DNA of 64,000 bases from Flavobacterium sp. KACC 22763 (GTDB lineage Bacteria; Bacteroidota; Bacteroidia; Flavobacteriales; Flavobacteriaceae), in assembly GCF_028736155.1 (NCBI RefSeq), contig NZ_CP117879.1, positions 558,001 to 622,000 of the forward strand. Direction: 5' to 3'. Below, in pieces: positions 7,307 to 16,381 of this stretch. Made by a program: the position numbers and the translations under genes. Below the pieces are notes generated by a model. That model was not told the DNA's origin and searched no databases. It saw nothing but the letters and a program-made list of their open reading frames with translations. The first letter of the stretch is position 1, and the number at the start of each line of letters is the position of its first letter.

Positions 7307-9343
7307 CTATTTAGCCCCTCCATTAAATTCATTAATGATATTAACGGCTTCGTTGAGGTACGGATTGGTTTTAAGATTATCCATCTGATATTGGTTTATC
7401 GTTTTATCATTTGGATAAGCTCCTAGAAGAAACTGATTCACACTCGAATTGTATACATCAAGCGGATTGTTTTCGTCATTAAAAGTATTGATCTCTTTCC
7501 AAAGCGCATTTAATGTTTTTTTCTGATTGAAAACTGCAGTTAATGTCAGAGGGACTTCTGCTTTTGGAGCATTCACAATCTGATCTATTTTAAGATTGAT
7601 CTTTTTTATGTTATCAAAAAAGTAGTTGTCGGATAACCTCGCCGAACTGTTTTTAGCAATTTTGTCTATCAGATTTCGCTTCACATATGTTTTGTATTTT
7701 AAGAAAGGTTCGATGCTGTCATTTTTTATAGCTGTCGGAAAATCACTTTCTTTTTGGTAAATATCTTCATAAAATTCAGGAAGCAAAACATCTGGCCTTA
7801 CCCCAATATATTGGTGGCTTTTACCCGTTATTCTGTAGAATTTATTGATGGTTATCTTTAAGAAATCAGTGTTTTTTTCTTCTTCAAGCGGAAGAATAGT
7901 CTGCATGGTAGCTTTTCCTAATGTAGTGCTTCCTAACAAAAGTGCACGATTGTAATCTTGCATGATAGAAGCAAAAAATTCACTTGCCGAAGCTGTATTG
8001 CTATTAACCAAAACCACAATTGGACCTCTGTAAATTACTCCTTTGAAAGGATCATTAATTACAGATTTCTCCTTTTTACTGTCAATTACAATAGAAAGCG
8101 GACCATAATCTACAAACATTCCAGCCAATTTTATGGCTTCTTCCATAGAACCGCCGCCGTTGTCAATAAGGTCAATAACAAGACCTTTTATACTATCTCT
8201 CTGCAGTTTTATAACCTCACGAGCAACATCGTCAGCACAGCCTTTTCTGCTGCTGCCATCAAGATCTGCGTAGAAACTCGGAATTTTTACATAACCAATT
8301 TTACTGTCTTTGCCAATGATAAAACTGAAAACCGAATTTTCTTCATCTTTCATCATCTGTTTCTCAATATAAACATCAAAACTCTTACCCGAATTGCGTT
8401 TTAAAGTAAGCGTAATATGTTTGTTGCTTTCAGATAAAATCATGGTCGAAATAGATTCTAAAGAAGCGCACGAAACCTGAAGCGTTTCTTTCTGATTGGA
8501 AATAGATATAATCTGATCGCCTTTTTTTACTTGTCCAGTCTGATATGCAGGGCCGTTTGGATCTACCTCATCAATAATAATTTCGTTTTTCTCATTGAGA
8601 TTTACTGTCATTCCGAGCGATAAATGTTCTTTTGATAAAGAAGCCACAAAACTGGTTTTAGAATCATCACTAAAATAGGCGGTATGAGGATCAAAATACG
8701 TGCAGAAAAAATTATACAGTTTTTCTTCCTGTTTAGCATTAGTTTCTAGTAAGGTGCTAAATCGGCAGATTTCATTTGAAACGATTTGATTTTTAGAAGC
8801 CTGTTCAATTGATTTAAAATTCGTTTTCAAAGAATCTAAATTTTCGCTCATTTCAGCAATATCATCTAAGATCTGATAGCGTAGTTTTTTTATCCAAACC
8901 TTTTCGATATCTTCTTTCTTTAAATAAAAGGCAAAAGACTTTTTATAAAAACGAATTGTATCTTTCTTAGTATAATCTATCGGGATTGTCTGAATTTTTT
9001 CTAAAACTTTTTTGGTGCGTAAAAGACCATTTACATATTTAGCTTTTATATCGGTAAGAAAACTGCAATCGTTCTTCAGGATTAGATCATCTAAGTTATA
9101 ACGGTATTTCTGAGCCAATTCATCATATTCGCTCTTAAAAAATATATTGCGAGAAGGGTCAAGTTCGTTAATTAAGTTGTCAAAAACGAACACAGATAAA
9201 CTATCATCAACTGGTTTTGGCCTTAAATGTTCTGCTTGAATAAGCGCATTTATTTTGTTTAATATTTCACAAGTTTCTGCGCTGTTCTGACCAATAGATA
9301 TAGTTGATGTCAGCAAAAAAAGGAGTAGTGAAATCTTTTTCAT
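7307..9343 (-). CDS. Carboxy-terminal processing protease (S41, CtpA/Prc-like)
   Basis: The start is placed at the second Met (9343, MKKISLLLFLLTSTISIGQ) because a signal peptide begins there; the longer frame from 9364 adds MNHEFPF. Counting from 9364 there are 685 residues. The order is an N-terminal helical domain (about 30-230), a PDZ domain (about 255-335, SLGMTVNLNEKNEIIIDEVD), and an S41 core with KIGYVKIPSFY and GLVIDLIDNGGGS. SNTASASEFF carries the likely catalytic Ser459, and GSTTLGKATMQ the Lys484, 25 residues later as in Prc. This periplasmic protease trims protein C-termini. C-terminal residues 560-685 form the extension typical of Prc-length members. Confidence 0.92.
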   Translation of the reverse strand: MKKISLLLFLLTSTISIGQNSAETCEILNKINALIQAEHLRPKPVDDSLSVFVFDNLINELDPSRNIFFKSEYDELAQKYRYNLDDLILKNDCSFLTDIKAKYVNGLLRTKKVLEKIQTIPIDYTKKDTIRFYKKSFAFYLKKEDIEKVWIKKLRYQILDDIAEMSENLDSLKTNFKSIEQASKNQIVSNEICRFSTLLETNAKQEEKLYNFFCTYFDPHTAYFSDDSKTSFVASLSKEHLSLGMTVNLNEKNEIIIDEVDPNGPAYQTGQVKKGDQIISISNQKETLQVSCASLESISTMILSESNKHITLTLKRNSGKSFDVYIEKQMMKDEENSVFSFIIGKDSKIGYVKIPSFYADLDGSSRKGCADDVAREVIKLQRDSIKGLVIDLIDNGGGSMEEAIKLAGMFVDYGPLSIVIDSKKEKSVINDPFKGVIYRGPIVVLVNSNTASASEFFASIMQDYNRALLLGSTTLGKATMQTILPLEEEKNTDFLKITINKFYRITGKSHQYIGVRPDVLLPEFYEDIYQKESDFPTAIKNDSIEPFLKYKTYVKRNLIDKIAKNSSARLSDNYFFDNIKKINLKIDQIVNAPKAEVPLTLTAVFNQKKTLNALWKEINTFNDENNPLDVYNSSVNQFLLGAYPNDKTINQYQMDNLKTNPYLNEAVNIINEFNGGAK

Positions 9344-9492
9344 AAATGGAAATTCATGGTTCATGATTAAAGTTACACTAATTTTTTTACAAATTGTAGT
9401 ATTTTTAGCAAAATATCGACAACCAAAAGCATTTAACCGTTAAACGAATAGGCATCAAATAAATTAACCTGAATTGGTTTATTTTAAAGCAA

Positions 9493-9524
9493 AAAAAATG
9501 CGTTACAACCGTAACGCATTTTTT
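9493..9524. terminator. Strong 14-bp terminator after gcvT
   Basis: AAAAAATGCGTTAC (9493-9506) and GTAACGCATTTTTT (9511-9524) pair perfectly with a 4-nt loop. It lies just downstream of the minus-strand gcvT stop. Confidence 0.85.
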
Positions 9525-9542
9525 ACATTATAAAGTCAAAAC

Positions 9543-10625
9543 TTATTTCTTGTAAAAAGGTAATTTAACCACTTTTGCAGGAACATCATTTTTTCTGATT
9601 CTAATAAAAATATCGCTGTCAACCGCACTGTTTGCAACTGTTACATATCCTAAACCAATTCCTTTATTCATAGAAGGAGACATAGTTCCAGAAGTTACAA
9701 TTCCGATTACCGCTCCAGAACCATCAACAATTTCGTAATCATGTCTTGGCACAGCACGCTCTTGCATTTCAAAAGCAATTAATTTTCTTGTAACACCAGC
9801 TTCTTTTTGTTTTTTAAGAGCCTCAGAATTAGTAAAATCTTTAGTAAATTTAGTAATCCATCCTAAACCAGCTTCAAGTGGAGAAGTAGTATCGTTAATA
9901 TCATTTCCGTAAAGGCAGAATCCCATTTCTAAACGTAAAGTATCACGAGCAGCAAGACCAATCGGTTTAATTCCGAAAGCAGCTCCCGCTTCAAAAACTT
10001 TGTTCCAGATAGCTTCAGCATCAGCATTTTTGCAGTAAATTTCAAATCCGCCAGAACCTGTATATCCTGTAGCAGAAATAATTACATCGCTGAATCCTGC
10101 AAAATCAGCTACTTCAAAATGATAATAAACAATAGCAGACAAATCAACAGAAGTCAAAGACTGCATAGCTTCAACCGCTTTTGGCCCTTGAATTGCCAAT
10201 AATGAATATTCGTCAGAAAGATTCTTCATCTCAACTCCCAAATCATTGTGAGAAGAAATCCAGTTCCAGTCTTTTTCAATATTAGAAGCATTTACAACCA
10301 GTAAATACTCTTCCTCTTTCATTTTATAAATAATCAAATCGTCAACAATTCCGCCTTCGTTATTTGGAAGACAAGAATATTGTGCTCTTCCAATCGTCAA
10401 AGTAGATGCATCGTTTGAAGTCACTTTCTGAATCAAAGCCAGTGCATTTGGACCAGTCAATAAAAATTCACCCATGTGTGAAACGTCAAAAACGCCGACA
10501 CCATTACGAACCGTTTCGTGTTCAGCATTAACCCCTTCATAAGTGATAGGCATATTATAACCAGCAAAAGGAAGCATTTTCGCTCCTAAACCTTCATGTA
10601 TGTGCGTAAGCGCAGTATTTTTCAT
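9543..10625 (-). CDS. gcvT: Aminomethyltransferase, glycine cleavage T-protein
   Basis: 360 residues, full length. [15 protein letters not shown] and [18 protein letters not shown] open the folate-binding domain. [16 protein letters not shown] and [16 protein letters not shown] follow. [20 protein letters not shown] carries the conserved block around the catalytic Asp, and the C-terminal beta barrel includes [20 protein letters not shown]. It transfers the methylene group from the lipoyl-bound aminomethyl intermediate on H-protein to tetrahydrofolate in the cytoplasm. The other glycine cleavage genes are not adjacent, as is usual in Flavobacterium. A -7 box lies about 26 nt upstream of the start. 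Confidence 0.96.
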   Translation of the reverse strand: MKNTALTHIHEGLGAKMLPFAGYNMPITYEGVNAEHETVRNGVGVFDVSHMGEFLLTGPNALALIQKVTSNDASTLTIGRAQYSCLPNNEGGIVDDLIIYKMKEEEYLLVVNASNIEKDWNWISSHNDLGVEMKNLSDEYSLLAIQGPKAVEAMQSLTSVDLSAIVYYHFEVADFAGFSDVIISATGYTGSGGFEIYCKNADAEAIWNKVFEAGAAFGIKPIGLAARDTLRLEMGFCLYGNDINDTTSPLEAGLGWITKFTKDFTNSEALKKQKEAGVTRKLIAFEMQERAVPRHDYEIVDGSGAVIGIVTSGTMSPSMNKGIGLGYVTVANSAVDSDIFIRIRKNDVPAKVVKLPFYKK

Positions 10626-10650
10626 TGTGTTGTTTTATAAAATTGTTTTG

Positions 10651-10658
10651 CAAATCTA
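10651..10658 (-). promoter_or_regulatory. -7 promoter box (TAnnTTTG) for gcvT
   Basis: The minus strand reads TAGATTTG, a perfect match to the Bacteroidetes -7 consensus, with its 3' end 26 nt from the gcvT start. The nearest upstream TTTG is only 12 nt away, shorter than usual, so the -33 element is uncertain. Confidence 0.4.
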
Positions 10659-10709
10659 TTCAAAAAATATCAAATTAAAAGACCTTAAATTATAAATTTC
10701 GCAATAATT

Positions 10710-10795
10710 TGGAGCTATTTCCTGCTATCCGCTATATCTTTTGCTTTTTAAAGAAAAAAGCAAAAGGATGCCGCTTCTATCAGGGCTAGGGGTAA
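10710..10795. repeat. Probable dispersed palindromic repeat
   Basis: CTTTTGCTTTTT (10738-10749) pairs with AAAAAGCAAAAG (10755-10766). The arms are flanked by GGAGCTATTTCCTGCTATCC on the left and GCCGCTTCTATCAGGGCTAG on the right. From general familiarity, this flank-plus-hairpin arrangement recurs many times in Flavobacterium genomes. Only one copy is visible here. The rest of the 337-bp spacer 10626-10962 shows no gene. Confidence 0.5.
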
Positions 10796-10962
10796 CAGTT
10801 TCATTAGAAGAATCATGATTTCAATTTTTTATGTAATTTTATATAAAATCATGCTTTTCAAGTTTCGCTATGTTTATTAAAACAAGTGAAATGCCTTTAT
10901 TCGTAAAGTAAAACTATGATTCTATGTGTTTAAACTAATTAAGGCTAACCAAAAGCGTTTAG

Positions 10963-11811
10963 ATGAAATCACCGTATTTAATTAATAAAGAAGAATTTCA
11001 GAAATTATACAAACCTGTAAATCCTCAAACTCACAAAGGAACACAAGGTCATGCGGTGATTATTGCAGGAAGTTATGGCAAAATAGGAGCAGCCGTTCTA
11101 GCTTCAAAATCTTGCCTAAAAACAGGTTGCGGACTCGTAACGACTTTTATACCCAAATGCGGTTATCAAATCCTTCAAATCTCCATTCCAGAAGTAATGA
11201 CGGTAACCGACGAAAACACCAATTTTATTACTAATATCCATCTGCCATTAATTCCGCAAGCTATCGGAATTGGCCCAGGAATAGGGAAGGAGCTTGGAAC
11301 GCAAAAAGCGTTATTTGAGTTTTTAAGAGTCAATAAAGCGCCTTTGGTTCTGGATGCTGATGCTTTAAATATTATTTCAGAAAACATTTCATGGTTAGAA
11401 TTGGTTCCAGAAGACACTATTCTAACACCACACCCAAAAGAATTAGAACGTTTGATAGGAAAATGGAATTCAGAAGCTGAGAAATTCCAAAAAACAATTG
11501 CTTTTTCAGAAAAATACAAAGTCATTGTGGTCATGAAAGGCGCACCGACATACATTATCAACAGAACCTCAGTTTACGAAAATACAAGCGGAAATGCTGC
11601 ACTCGCAACCGCAGGAAGTGGCGATGTCTTAACCGGAATCCTCACAAGTCTTCTAGCGCAAGGTTACGAACCAAAGTATGCTTCCAAAATGGGCGTCTAC
11701 CTCCACGGTTTGACAGCTGATTTAGCCTTACCTAAAACAGGTTATGAATCTTTTACAGCCTCTACGATTATTAAGTATTTAGGAAAAGCTTTTTTAAGTA
11801 TAGAAGTTTAA
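10963..11811 (+). CDS. nnrD: ADP-dependent NAD(P)H-hydrate dehydratase
   Basis: 282 residues, corresponding to the C-terminal (ribokinase-like, YjeF_C/CARKD) domain alone, without the NnrE epimerase domain. Diagnostic blocks are [61 protein letters not shown] and [17 protein letters not shown], the last being the nucleotide-binding and catalytic-Asp segment. It repairs hydrated NAD(P)H in the cytoplasm using ADP. In many bacteria it is fused to the epimerase; a stand-alone form implies that NnrE, if present, is encoded elsewhere. It has no operon partner. Confidence 0.93.
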   Translation: MKSPYLINKEEFQKLYKPVNPQTHKGTQGHAVIIAGSYGKIGAAVLASKSCLKTGCGLVTTFIPKCGYQILQISIPEVMTVTDENTNFITNIHLPLIPQAIGIGPGIGKELGTQKALFEFLRVNKAPLVLDADALNIISENISWLELVPEDTILTPHPKELERLIGKWNSEAEKFQKTIAFSEKYKVIVVMKGAPTYIINRTSVYENTSGNAALATAGSGDVLTGILTSLLAQGYEPKYASKMGVYLHGLTADLALPKTGYESFTASTIIKYLGKAFLSIEV

Positions 11812-11821
11812 GGCAAAAGTT

Positions 11822-12127
11822 ATTGTAACGCAAAGTTCGCAGAGGTTTACGCAAAGTTTATAAAGTTTTTTTTTGAGTTTGCTTTCTTAAGATCACAAAG
11901 AATTATTCTCATTTTTGTCATCCTGAGCGAAGTCGAAGGAACGCAAAGATATTCCTCAAAGTTTAGTTTCTTTGTCCAGCTACTTGTGTCCTTTCGACTT
12001 CGCTCATGGTGACAAGCCGAATGCATTACTATGTAATTAAATTCTTGTGAACTTAAAAAAAGCAAAGCAATCTTAAAAAAAACTTAGCGTTCTTTGCGTA
12101 AACCTCCGCGAACTTTGCGTTACAAAA
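11822..12127. repeat. Nested inverted repeats in the nnrD/HipA-like spacer
   Basis: The outer arms are TGTAACGCAAAGTTCGCAGA at about 11822-11875 and their imperfect inverse, ending CTCCGCGAACTTTGCGTTAC, at about 12075-12123. Inside is a second pair: TTGTCATCCTGAGCGAAGTC (from 11915) against GACTTCGCTCATGGTGACAA (to 12015). The spacer (11812-12190) holds no gene; a 72-codon minus-strand frame is a by-product of the repeats. Confidence 0.7.
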
Positions 12128-12190
12128 AACGTCACAAGAAGAAAAAATCTAAAATCTACAATCTAAAATCAAAAATTGTAAGTTTGTAAT

Positions 12191-12970
12191 ATGAAAAATT
12201 TCGACTTAAGAACAGTAAATGTCATGCGTTATATAACGCCACTGCGCGAAGGCGGTTCTTTACCCGCTTTAGCCGAAGCCGATGACGACTTTAAATATGT
12301 ATTAAAATTCAGAGGTGCCGGTCACGGCGTAAAAGCCTTAATCGCCGAATTAGTTGGCGGACAAATCGCAAAAGCCTTAAAACTGCAATTACCAGAATTA
12401 GTATTCGCAAACCTAGACGAAGCTTTCGGAAGAACAGAAGGAGATGAAGAAATTCAGGATTTACTGCAAGGAAGTCAGGGGTTAAACTTAGCACTTCACT
12501 TTTTATCTGGCGCTATAACTTTCGATCCTGCGGTGACAACTGTAGATGCAAAATTAGCTTCACAAATTGTTTGGCTGGACGCTTATATCACCAATGTTGA
12601 CAGAACTTTCAGAAACACCAATATGCTGATCTGGCATAAAGAATTATGGTTGATCGATCACGGTGCATGTTTGTATTTTCATCATTCTTGGCACAACTGG
12701 GAACAGCATGCTAAAAGTCCGTTTGCATTGATAAAAGATCACGTTTTATTGCCGCAAGCTTCAATGTTAAAAGAAGTTGATGCTGAATTTAAAGCGATTT
12801 TAACTTCAGAAATTTTAGAAGAAATTGTCAATACAATTCCGCTAGACTGGCTGCAATGGGAAGATGCAGACGAAACGCCAGAAGGATTGCGAAACGTTTA
12901 TTTGCAGTTTTTAAAGACAAGATTAGAGAATTCAGAAATATTTGTAAATCAGGCTCAAAATGCAAGATAA
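12191..12970 (+). CDS. HipA-like kinase-fold protein
   Basis: 259 residues, smaller than classical HipA (about 440). It keeps the kinase core: FKYVLKFRGAGHGVKALIAE resembles the N-lobe with a Lys, AYITNVDRTFRNTNMLIW is the catalytic loop (Asp137, Asn144), and ELWLIDHGACLYFHH is the metal-binding DFG-like strand (Asp156). HipA kinases phosphorylate proteins such as GltX, but these short forms are uncharacterised. The gene overlaps the DUF3037 gene by 11 nt, and the HipA-like/DUF3037 pairing recurs in many bacteria, which suggests a joint function, possibly toxin-antitoxin or defence. No HipB-like regulator is adjacent. Confidence 0.8.
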   Translation: MKNFDLRTVNVMRYITPLREGGSLPALAEADDDFKYVLKFRGAGHGVKALIAELVGGQIAKALKLQLPELVFANLDEAFGRTEGDEEIQDLLQGSQGLNLALHFLSGAITFDPAVTTVDAKLASQIVWLDAYITNVDRTFRNTNMLIWHKELWLIDHGACLYFHHSWHNWEQHAKSPFALIKDHVLLPQASMLKEVDAEFKAILTSEILEEIVNTIPLDWLQWEDADETPEGLRNVYLQFLKTRLENSEIFVNQAQNAR

Positions 12971-13343
12971 TCACTTATACGAATATGCTGTGATTCGTGT
13001 TGTACCAAGGGTAGAGCGCGAAGAATTCCTGAATATCGGAATCATTTTGTTTTGCAAAAAAGCCAAATTTATAAAGGTTTTATTTCACTTAAATAAAGAA
13101 AAAATCCAAGCCCTTTCTGCCGATTTCGACATCGAACAATTAGAATGCAATCTGACTTCATTGGTAAAAATTGCCAACGGAGCAAAAGACGGAGGACCAA
13201 TTGCTGAATTTGAAATTCCGGAGCGTTTTAGATGGTTAACCGCTATTAGAAGTTCGGCAATTCAAACCTCAAGACCTCATCCTGGGTTGAGTCAGGATTT
13301 GGAGAAAACGATTCAGCGTTTGTTTGAGGAGTTAGTTCTTTAA
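12960..13343 (+). CDS. DUF3037 protein, partner of the HipA-like kinase
   Basis: 127 residues. The opening HLYEYAVIRVVPRVEREEFL, then NIGIILFCKKAKFIKVLF, and the final HPGLSQDLEKTIQRLFEELV match DUF3037. Its biochemical role is unknown. It begins inside the last codons of the HipA-like gene (11-nt overlap), so the two are translated together and probably form a complex or a modifier/target pair. It is soluble with no membrane segments. Confidence 0.85.
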   Translation: MQDNHLYEYAVIRVVPRVEREEFLNIGIILFCKKAKFIKVLFHLNKEKIQALSADFDIEQLECNLTSLVKIANGAKDGGPIAEFEIPERFRWLTAIRSSAIQTSRPHPGLSQDLEKTIQRLFEELVL

Positions 13344-13384
13344 GAAGGTTCAAAGGGGCAGAGGTTCAGAGTGACAAAGGTTTT

Positions 13385-13460
13385 TTAACCGCAAAGTTCG
13401 CAAAGCTATGTGTAAAAGCTTTGCGAACTTTGCGTAATTCTTTGCGCTCTTTGCGGTTAA
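13385..13460. repeat. Dispersed hairpin repeat (GCAAAGTTCGCAAAG family)
   Basis: CGCAAAGTTCGCAAAGCT (13390-13407) pairs perfectly with AGCTTTGCGAACTTTGCG (13417-13434). TTAACCGCAAAG (13385-13396) also matches CTTTGCGGTTAA (13449-13460). It lies between convergent genes and may act as a terminator. The same words occur at 7111, 11826, 12100, 16690 and 42780. Confidence 0.7.
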
Positions 13461-13538
13461 ATAAAAACCACGAACTACATCGAAATGCAATCCGTGGTTT
13501 AAAAACTGAAAATAACTTATTTTTAAGGGTGATTCTTT

Positions 13539-14657
13539 TTAGAAAGAACCACAAACATTACCGCCCAAAGTAGGTCCTGCATTCGCAGAAATATCAGCTT
13601 TAACCGCAGTATTAGCCAATTTTAGAATAGAATATGGCGGAGTAAAAGCAGTTCCGCTTCCTGCTTGAGTTCCTGTTACGCTCGTAAAAATATTATCAGT
13701 TGATGTAACCGCTGTAAAACCAGTCATTAATTCGATTGGATTTTTTACGCCTTCAAAAACATTGCTTTCTACGCGAATATTTGCTTCAAATCCTGCTGCA
13801 ATACATTTATTGCTCACGGTGCTGTTAAAGAAACTGTTTACAATATGCACTTGTCCAAAACGAACTCTAGGCATTCTTTCTCTACAGCCTGGAGCCCACC
13901 AGCATCTTGCAAAAGTGATTCTTAGTTTACCGCGATCAGCAGTTGCGCCATCGCTTGAACCAATTAAATTTGAATATCTATGATCATCTGATCCTCCAGA
14001 ACCGCCCGCTTTTGGAGGTTTTAGGTAATGGAATTTAGTGTACGTAACCGAAATATAATCTGATTTGTTTTTGATGTCGAAGTTTCCGTCAACGCCATCT
14101 CTAAATTCGCAGTGATCTATCCAAACATTTGTACATTCGTCTAGAACAGCATTATCCCATCCGTCAGTGTCGTAAGCACCAGGGCCTTCAAAAATTAAGT
14201 TTCTGATGATGATGTTTTTGCATCTCTTGATGTTGAAAATTCCAGAACCATCTTTAGTTTGGTCAGTAGAAACTAATTTTGCACCGCTTGCGCCATAAAT
14301 AGTTTTTCCGGTTTGATCCTGAAATGACAATCTTGCGGTAATAGTAATAGTTCCTGAAACCTTAATCACTTTTACAGCGGTGTTTTCTACAGCCGATTTC
14401 AGTTGAGCGTAAGTGGTAACTGTGGTTTCAGCAGAAGAACCTCCTCCGGTTGTGCCCCCGTTTTGCGAAGCCCATCCCGGAACCTCAGCACAGTTTCCGA
14501 TTTTAGCAGTCGGATTGGTTGCAGAAGCATCAATCGCTGTTTCGTTTGTTGGTTGAATACTTGCTTCTGTGTTTGAAGCAATTTCTTCGGAGTTACATGC
14601 AGTAAATCCGAAAATCAATGCTGCGGCGAACATTGAAAGTGTTGATTTTAAATTCAT
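13539..14657 (-). CDS. Pectate lyase, polysaccharide lyase family 1, lipoprotein
   Basis: The start is chosen at 14657 (MNLKSTLSMFAAALIFGFTAC), which gives a lipoprotein signal with Cys21; the frame opens 26 codons earlier but that stretch is not signal-like. 372 residues. After a Ser/Thr-rich linker comes a right-handed beta helix: GKTIYGASGAKLV, NIIIRNLIFEG, NVWIDHCEFRDGVDGNFDIK, SDYISVTYTKFHYLKP, then CRERMPRVRFGQVHIVNSFF with the conserved R-x-P-x-x-R block. PL1 enzymes cleave polygalacturonate by beta-elimination using calcium. It is probably surface-attached. It is isolated from the sugar locus at 51-64 kb. Confidence 0.92.
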   Translation of the reverse strand: MNLKSTLSMFAAALIFGFTACNSEEIASNTEASIQPTNETAIDASATNPTAKIGNCAEVPGWASQNGGTTGGGSSAETTVTTYAQLKSAVENTAVKVIKVSGTITITARLSFQDQTGKTIYGASGAKLVSTDQTKDGSGIFNIKRCKNIIIRNLIFEGPGAYDTDGWDNAVLDECTNVWIDHCEFRDGVDGNFDIKNKSDYISVTYTKFHYLKPPKAGGSGGSDDHRYSNLIGSSDGATADRGKLRITFARCWWAPGCRERMPRVRFGQVHIVNSFFNSTVSNKCIAAGFEANIRVESNVFEGVKNPIELMTGFTAVTSTDNIFTSVTGTQAGSGTAFTPPYSILKLANTAVKADISANAGPTLGGNVCGSF

Positions 14658-14902
14658 AATTAAAGTTTGGTTATTTAATAAGTTAACAACGCAAAACTCA
14701 ATATTATTTGTAGGAAAAAAGTTGAACAAGTTCAAACTTTTATAAAAAAATCTACTGAATATGTTTTTTTAACACTTCTAAATTTACAAAAATGCATTTT
14801 ATGTTTATTTTTACGTAATCGATTACATTAATTTAAGCCCTTAATTAATAATGAGTTGAAAAAACAAATTTAGACCTCACCAAAAACCACAAAAACCACA
14901 AG

Positions 14903-15475
14903 ATGTACAACCTACTACGAGCAAACATTGAGCGAAAGATTTCGCTCACAGATGAAGAATGGGATATTATTGTCTCAAAAGCAGAACGCATTAAACTTAA
15001 AAAGAATCAATTCTTACAAGTCCAGAACTCAAACAGCAGTTACGAAGGATTTATTTTGAAAGGATCATTCAAAACCTACATTTTAAACGAAAACGGAACT
15101 GAAACTGTCATTTTCTTCTCATTCGAAAATGAATGGATTTGCGATTTGGAAAGTTTCTACCATCAGAAACCGACGACATACAATATTAAAGCCATAGAAG
15201 ACAGCGAAATAGTAGTTATCAGTAAAATGCAAAAAGCGTATCTGTTTGCTATGATTCCCAAACTCATAAAGTTTCATGTCTTAATGATCGAACGGGCGAA
15301 TGTTGCTATTCAGCAGCGGCTTTTAGATGTGCTACATAAAACCTCAAAACAGCGTTATCTCGATTTTAAAGAGCGTTATCCGCAAAAGGTAAGTTCTATA
15401 AATAATAAGAATCTGTCTTCATATTTGGGTGTTTCGCACGAGTTTCTTTCAAAGATAAAGAGAACAGTTTCTTAG
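14903..15475 (+). CDS. Crp/Fnr-family transcriptional regulator
   Basis: 190 residues. A cyclic-nucleotide-binding jellyroll occupies about 20-120 (YEGFILKGSFKTYILNENGT, FSFENEWICDLESFYHQKPT). It is followed by the long dimer helix and a compact C-terminal helix-turn-helix (NKNLSSYLGVSHEFLSKIKR). The effector-binding residues of E. coli Crp are not conserved, as in most Bacteroidetes members, so the ligand is unknown. It is divergent from the pectate lyase gene 245 bp away, and regulation of that gene is possible but unproven. Confidence 0.9.
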   Translation: MYNLLRANIERKISLTDEEWDIIVSKAERIKLKKNQFLQVQNSNSSYEGFILKGSFKTYILNENGTETVIFFSFENEWICDLESFYHQKPTTYNIKAIEDSEIVVISKMQKAYLFAMIPKLIKFHVLMIERANVAIQQRLLDVLHKTSKQRYLDFKERYPQKVSSINNKNLSSYLGVSHEFLSKIKRTVS

Positions 15476-15527
15476 TTTTTGAGGTTCAAAGGTGCAAAGA
15501 TTCAAAGTGACAAAGGTTTTTCTGTTG

Positions 15528-15547
15528 AGACGCACTGCAGTGCGTCT
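15528..15547. repeat. 20-bp perfect palindrome
   Basis: AGACGCACTGCAGTGCGTCT reads the same on both strands. It lies in a 357-bp spacer (15476-15832) that is entirely repeat-like and holds no gene. Confidence 0.7.
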
Positions 15548-15571
15548 AATATTACGTAAAAAATCTCGCAA

Positions 15572-15589
15572 TCCCGATAGCTATCGGGA
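15572..15589. repeat. 18-bp palindrome, second copy
   Basis: TCCCGATAGCTATCGGGA, identical to 7126-7143. A degenerate form (CTGATGGATATCGGGAT) is at about 42798-42814. Confidence 0.75.
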
Positions 15590-15629
15590 GCAGAGGCGCA
15601 AAGTTTTTATCTCAAAGTTATACGTAATC

Positions 15630-15731
15630 TTGTCATTTCGAGGAACGAGAAATCTTCACAAGTAACTCCGCAGCGATAATCCAATCTTTGTAGAGTTTCT
15701 AACGAAGATTTCTCGTTCCTCGAAATGACAA
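15630..15731. repeat. Long hairpin repeat, family A copy 1
   Basis: 28-bp perfect arms: TTGTCATTTCGAGGAACGAG onward (15630-15657) and its inverse ending CTCGTTCCTCGAAATGACAA (15704-15731). The loop of about 46 nt contains AAGTAACTCCG and CCAATCTTTG, both shared with the other copies. Confidence 0.85.
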
Positions 15732-15832
15732 ACTGCATGGGAACTTTATCAAAAAACTTTGCGTCTTTGCGACTCTGCGAGATTAAAAATAAAAACTTCG
15801 AGTCTTCGCGCCTTCGCGGCAAAAAAACTTGA

Positions 15833-16381
15833 TTAAAAATCCAATATTCCAAAAAGGCATTCAGTAGAAAAATGAAGCCTTACATTTTCCTTTTCTTGAT
15901 TTTCAATAACCAATACATCATAAGGTTCTAAATGGTATGGTTTTTCATTAATGGTAATAATTGCTCTATATAAAGAAAATACAATCACCACTTCAGCATT
16001 ACAATTCTGATTGCCATTTGCAATTTCCAGTTTATGATGGGATATTTTTTCAGAAACCATCCAATTAAAATCAGTGCCTTTGGTGAAAGAGGTTACTTCA
16101 TCATCCGAATTAAATTCCATGATTTCATACTTCTTGTATGCTTTTTTTTCTTTGTTTACCTCAACATCTAAGTCGTTATCAAGCATAACCAAGTATCGGT
16201 GATAGCCTTTAAATTTGGTGAATTCTGAAGGTGTTTGTTCTATTGTAGCACTGCTTATTCTAAATGCGAAATCTCTATTGGCGTAAATTGCGGTTTTTGG
16301 ATAAATCATATATTCATATGTCAATCCGCCACTCCAAATAGAGGGTTTAGTGTTTTTTTTAGAGAGAAGCTGTATGTTCAT
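15833..16381 (-). CDS. HutD-family cupin protein
   Basis: 182 residues, soluble. SIWSGGLTYEYMIYPKTAIY, then DFAFRISSATIEQTPSEFTK and FKGYHRYLVMLDNDLDVEV, are the signature blocks of HutD, a bicupin linked to histidine utilisation in proteobacteria, where it is thought to limit excess urocanate-driven induction. The C-terminal cupin half is weaker (HLEPYDVLVIENQEKENV). hutH is 12 kb away on the other strand and no other hut gene is nearby, so the link to histidine catabolism here is by family only. Confidence 0.8.
   Translation of the reverse strand: MNIQLLSKKNTKPSIWSGGLTYEYMIYPKTAIYANRDFAFRISSATIEQTPSEFTKFKGYHRYLVMLDNDLDVEVNKEKKAYKKYEIMEFNSDDEVTSFTKGTDFNWMVSEKISHHKLEIANGNQNCNAEVVIVFSLYRAIITINEKPYHLEPYDVLVIENQEKENVRLHFSTECLFGILDF

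Noticed and set aside
7958..8404. 148-codon frame opposite the CtpA-like gene
   Set aside because: Antisense shadow of a well-supported protease gene.
11847..12065. 72-codon minus-strand frame
   Set aside because: It lies wholly in nested repeats, and its translation (CHHERSRKD...) is the usual by-product of this repeat type.
15607..15852. 81-codon minus-strand frame
   Set aside because: It is the translation of a family A hairpin and 'GCGTCTTTGCG' repeat DNA, with no protein character.
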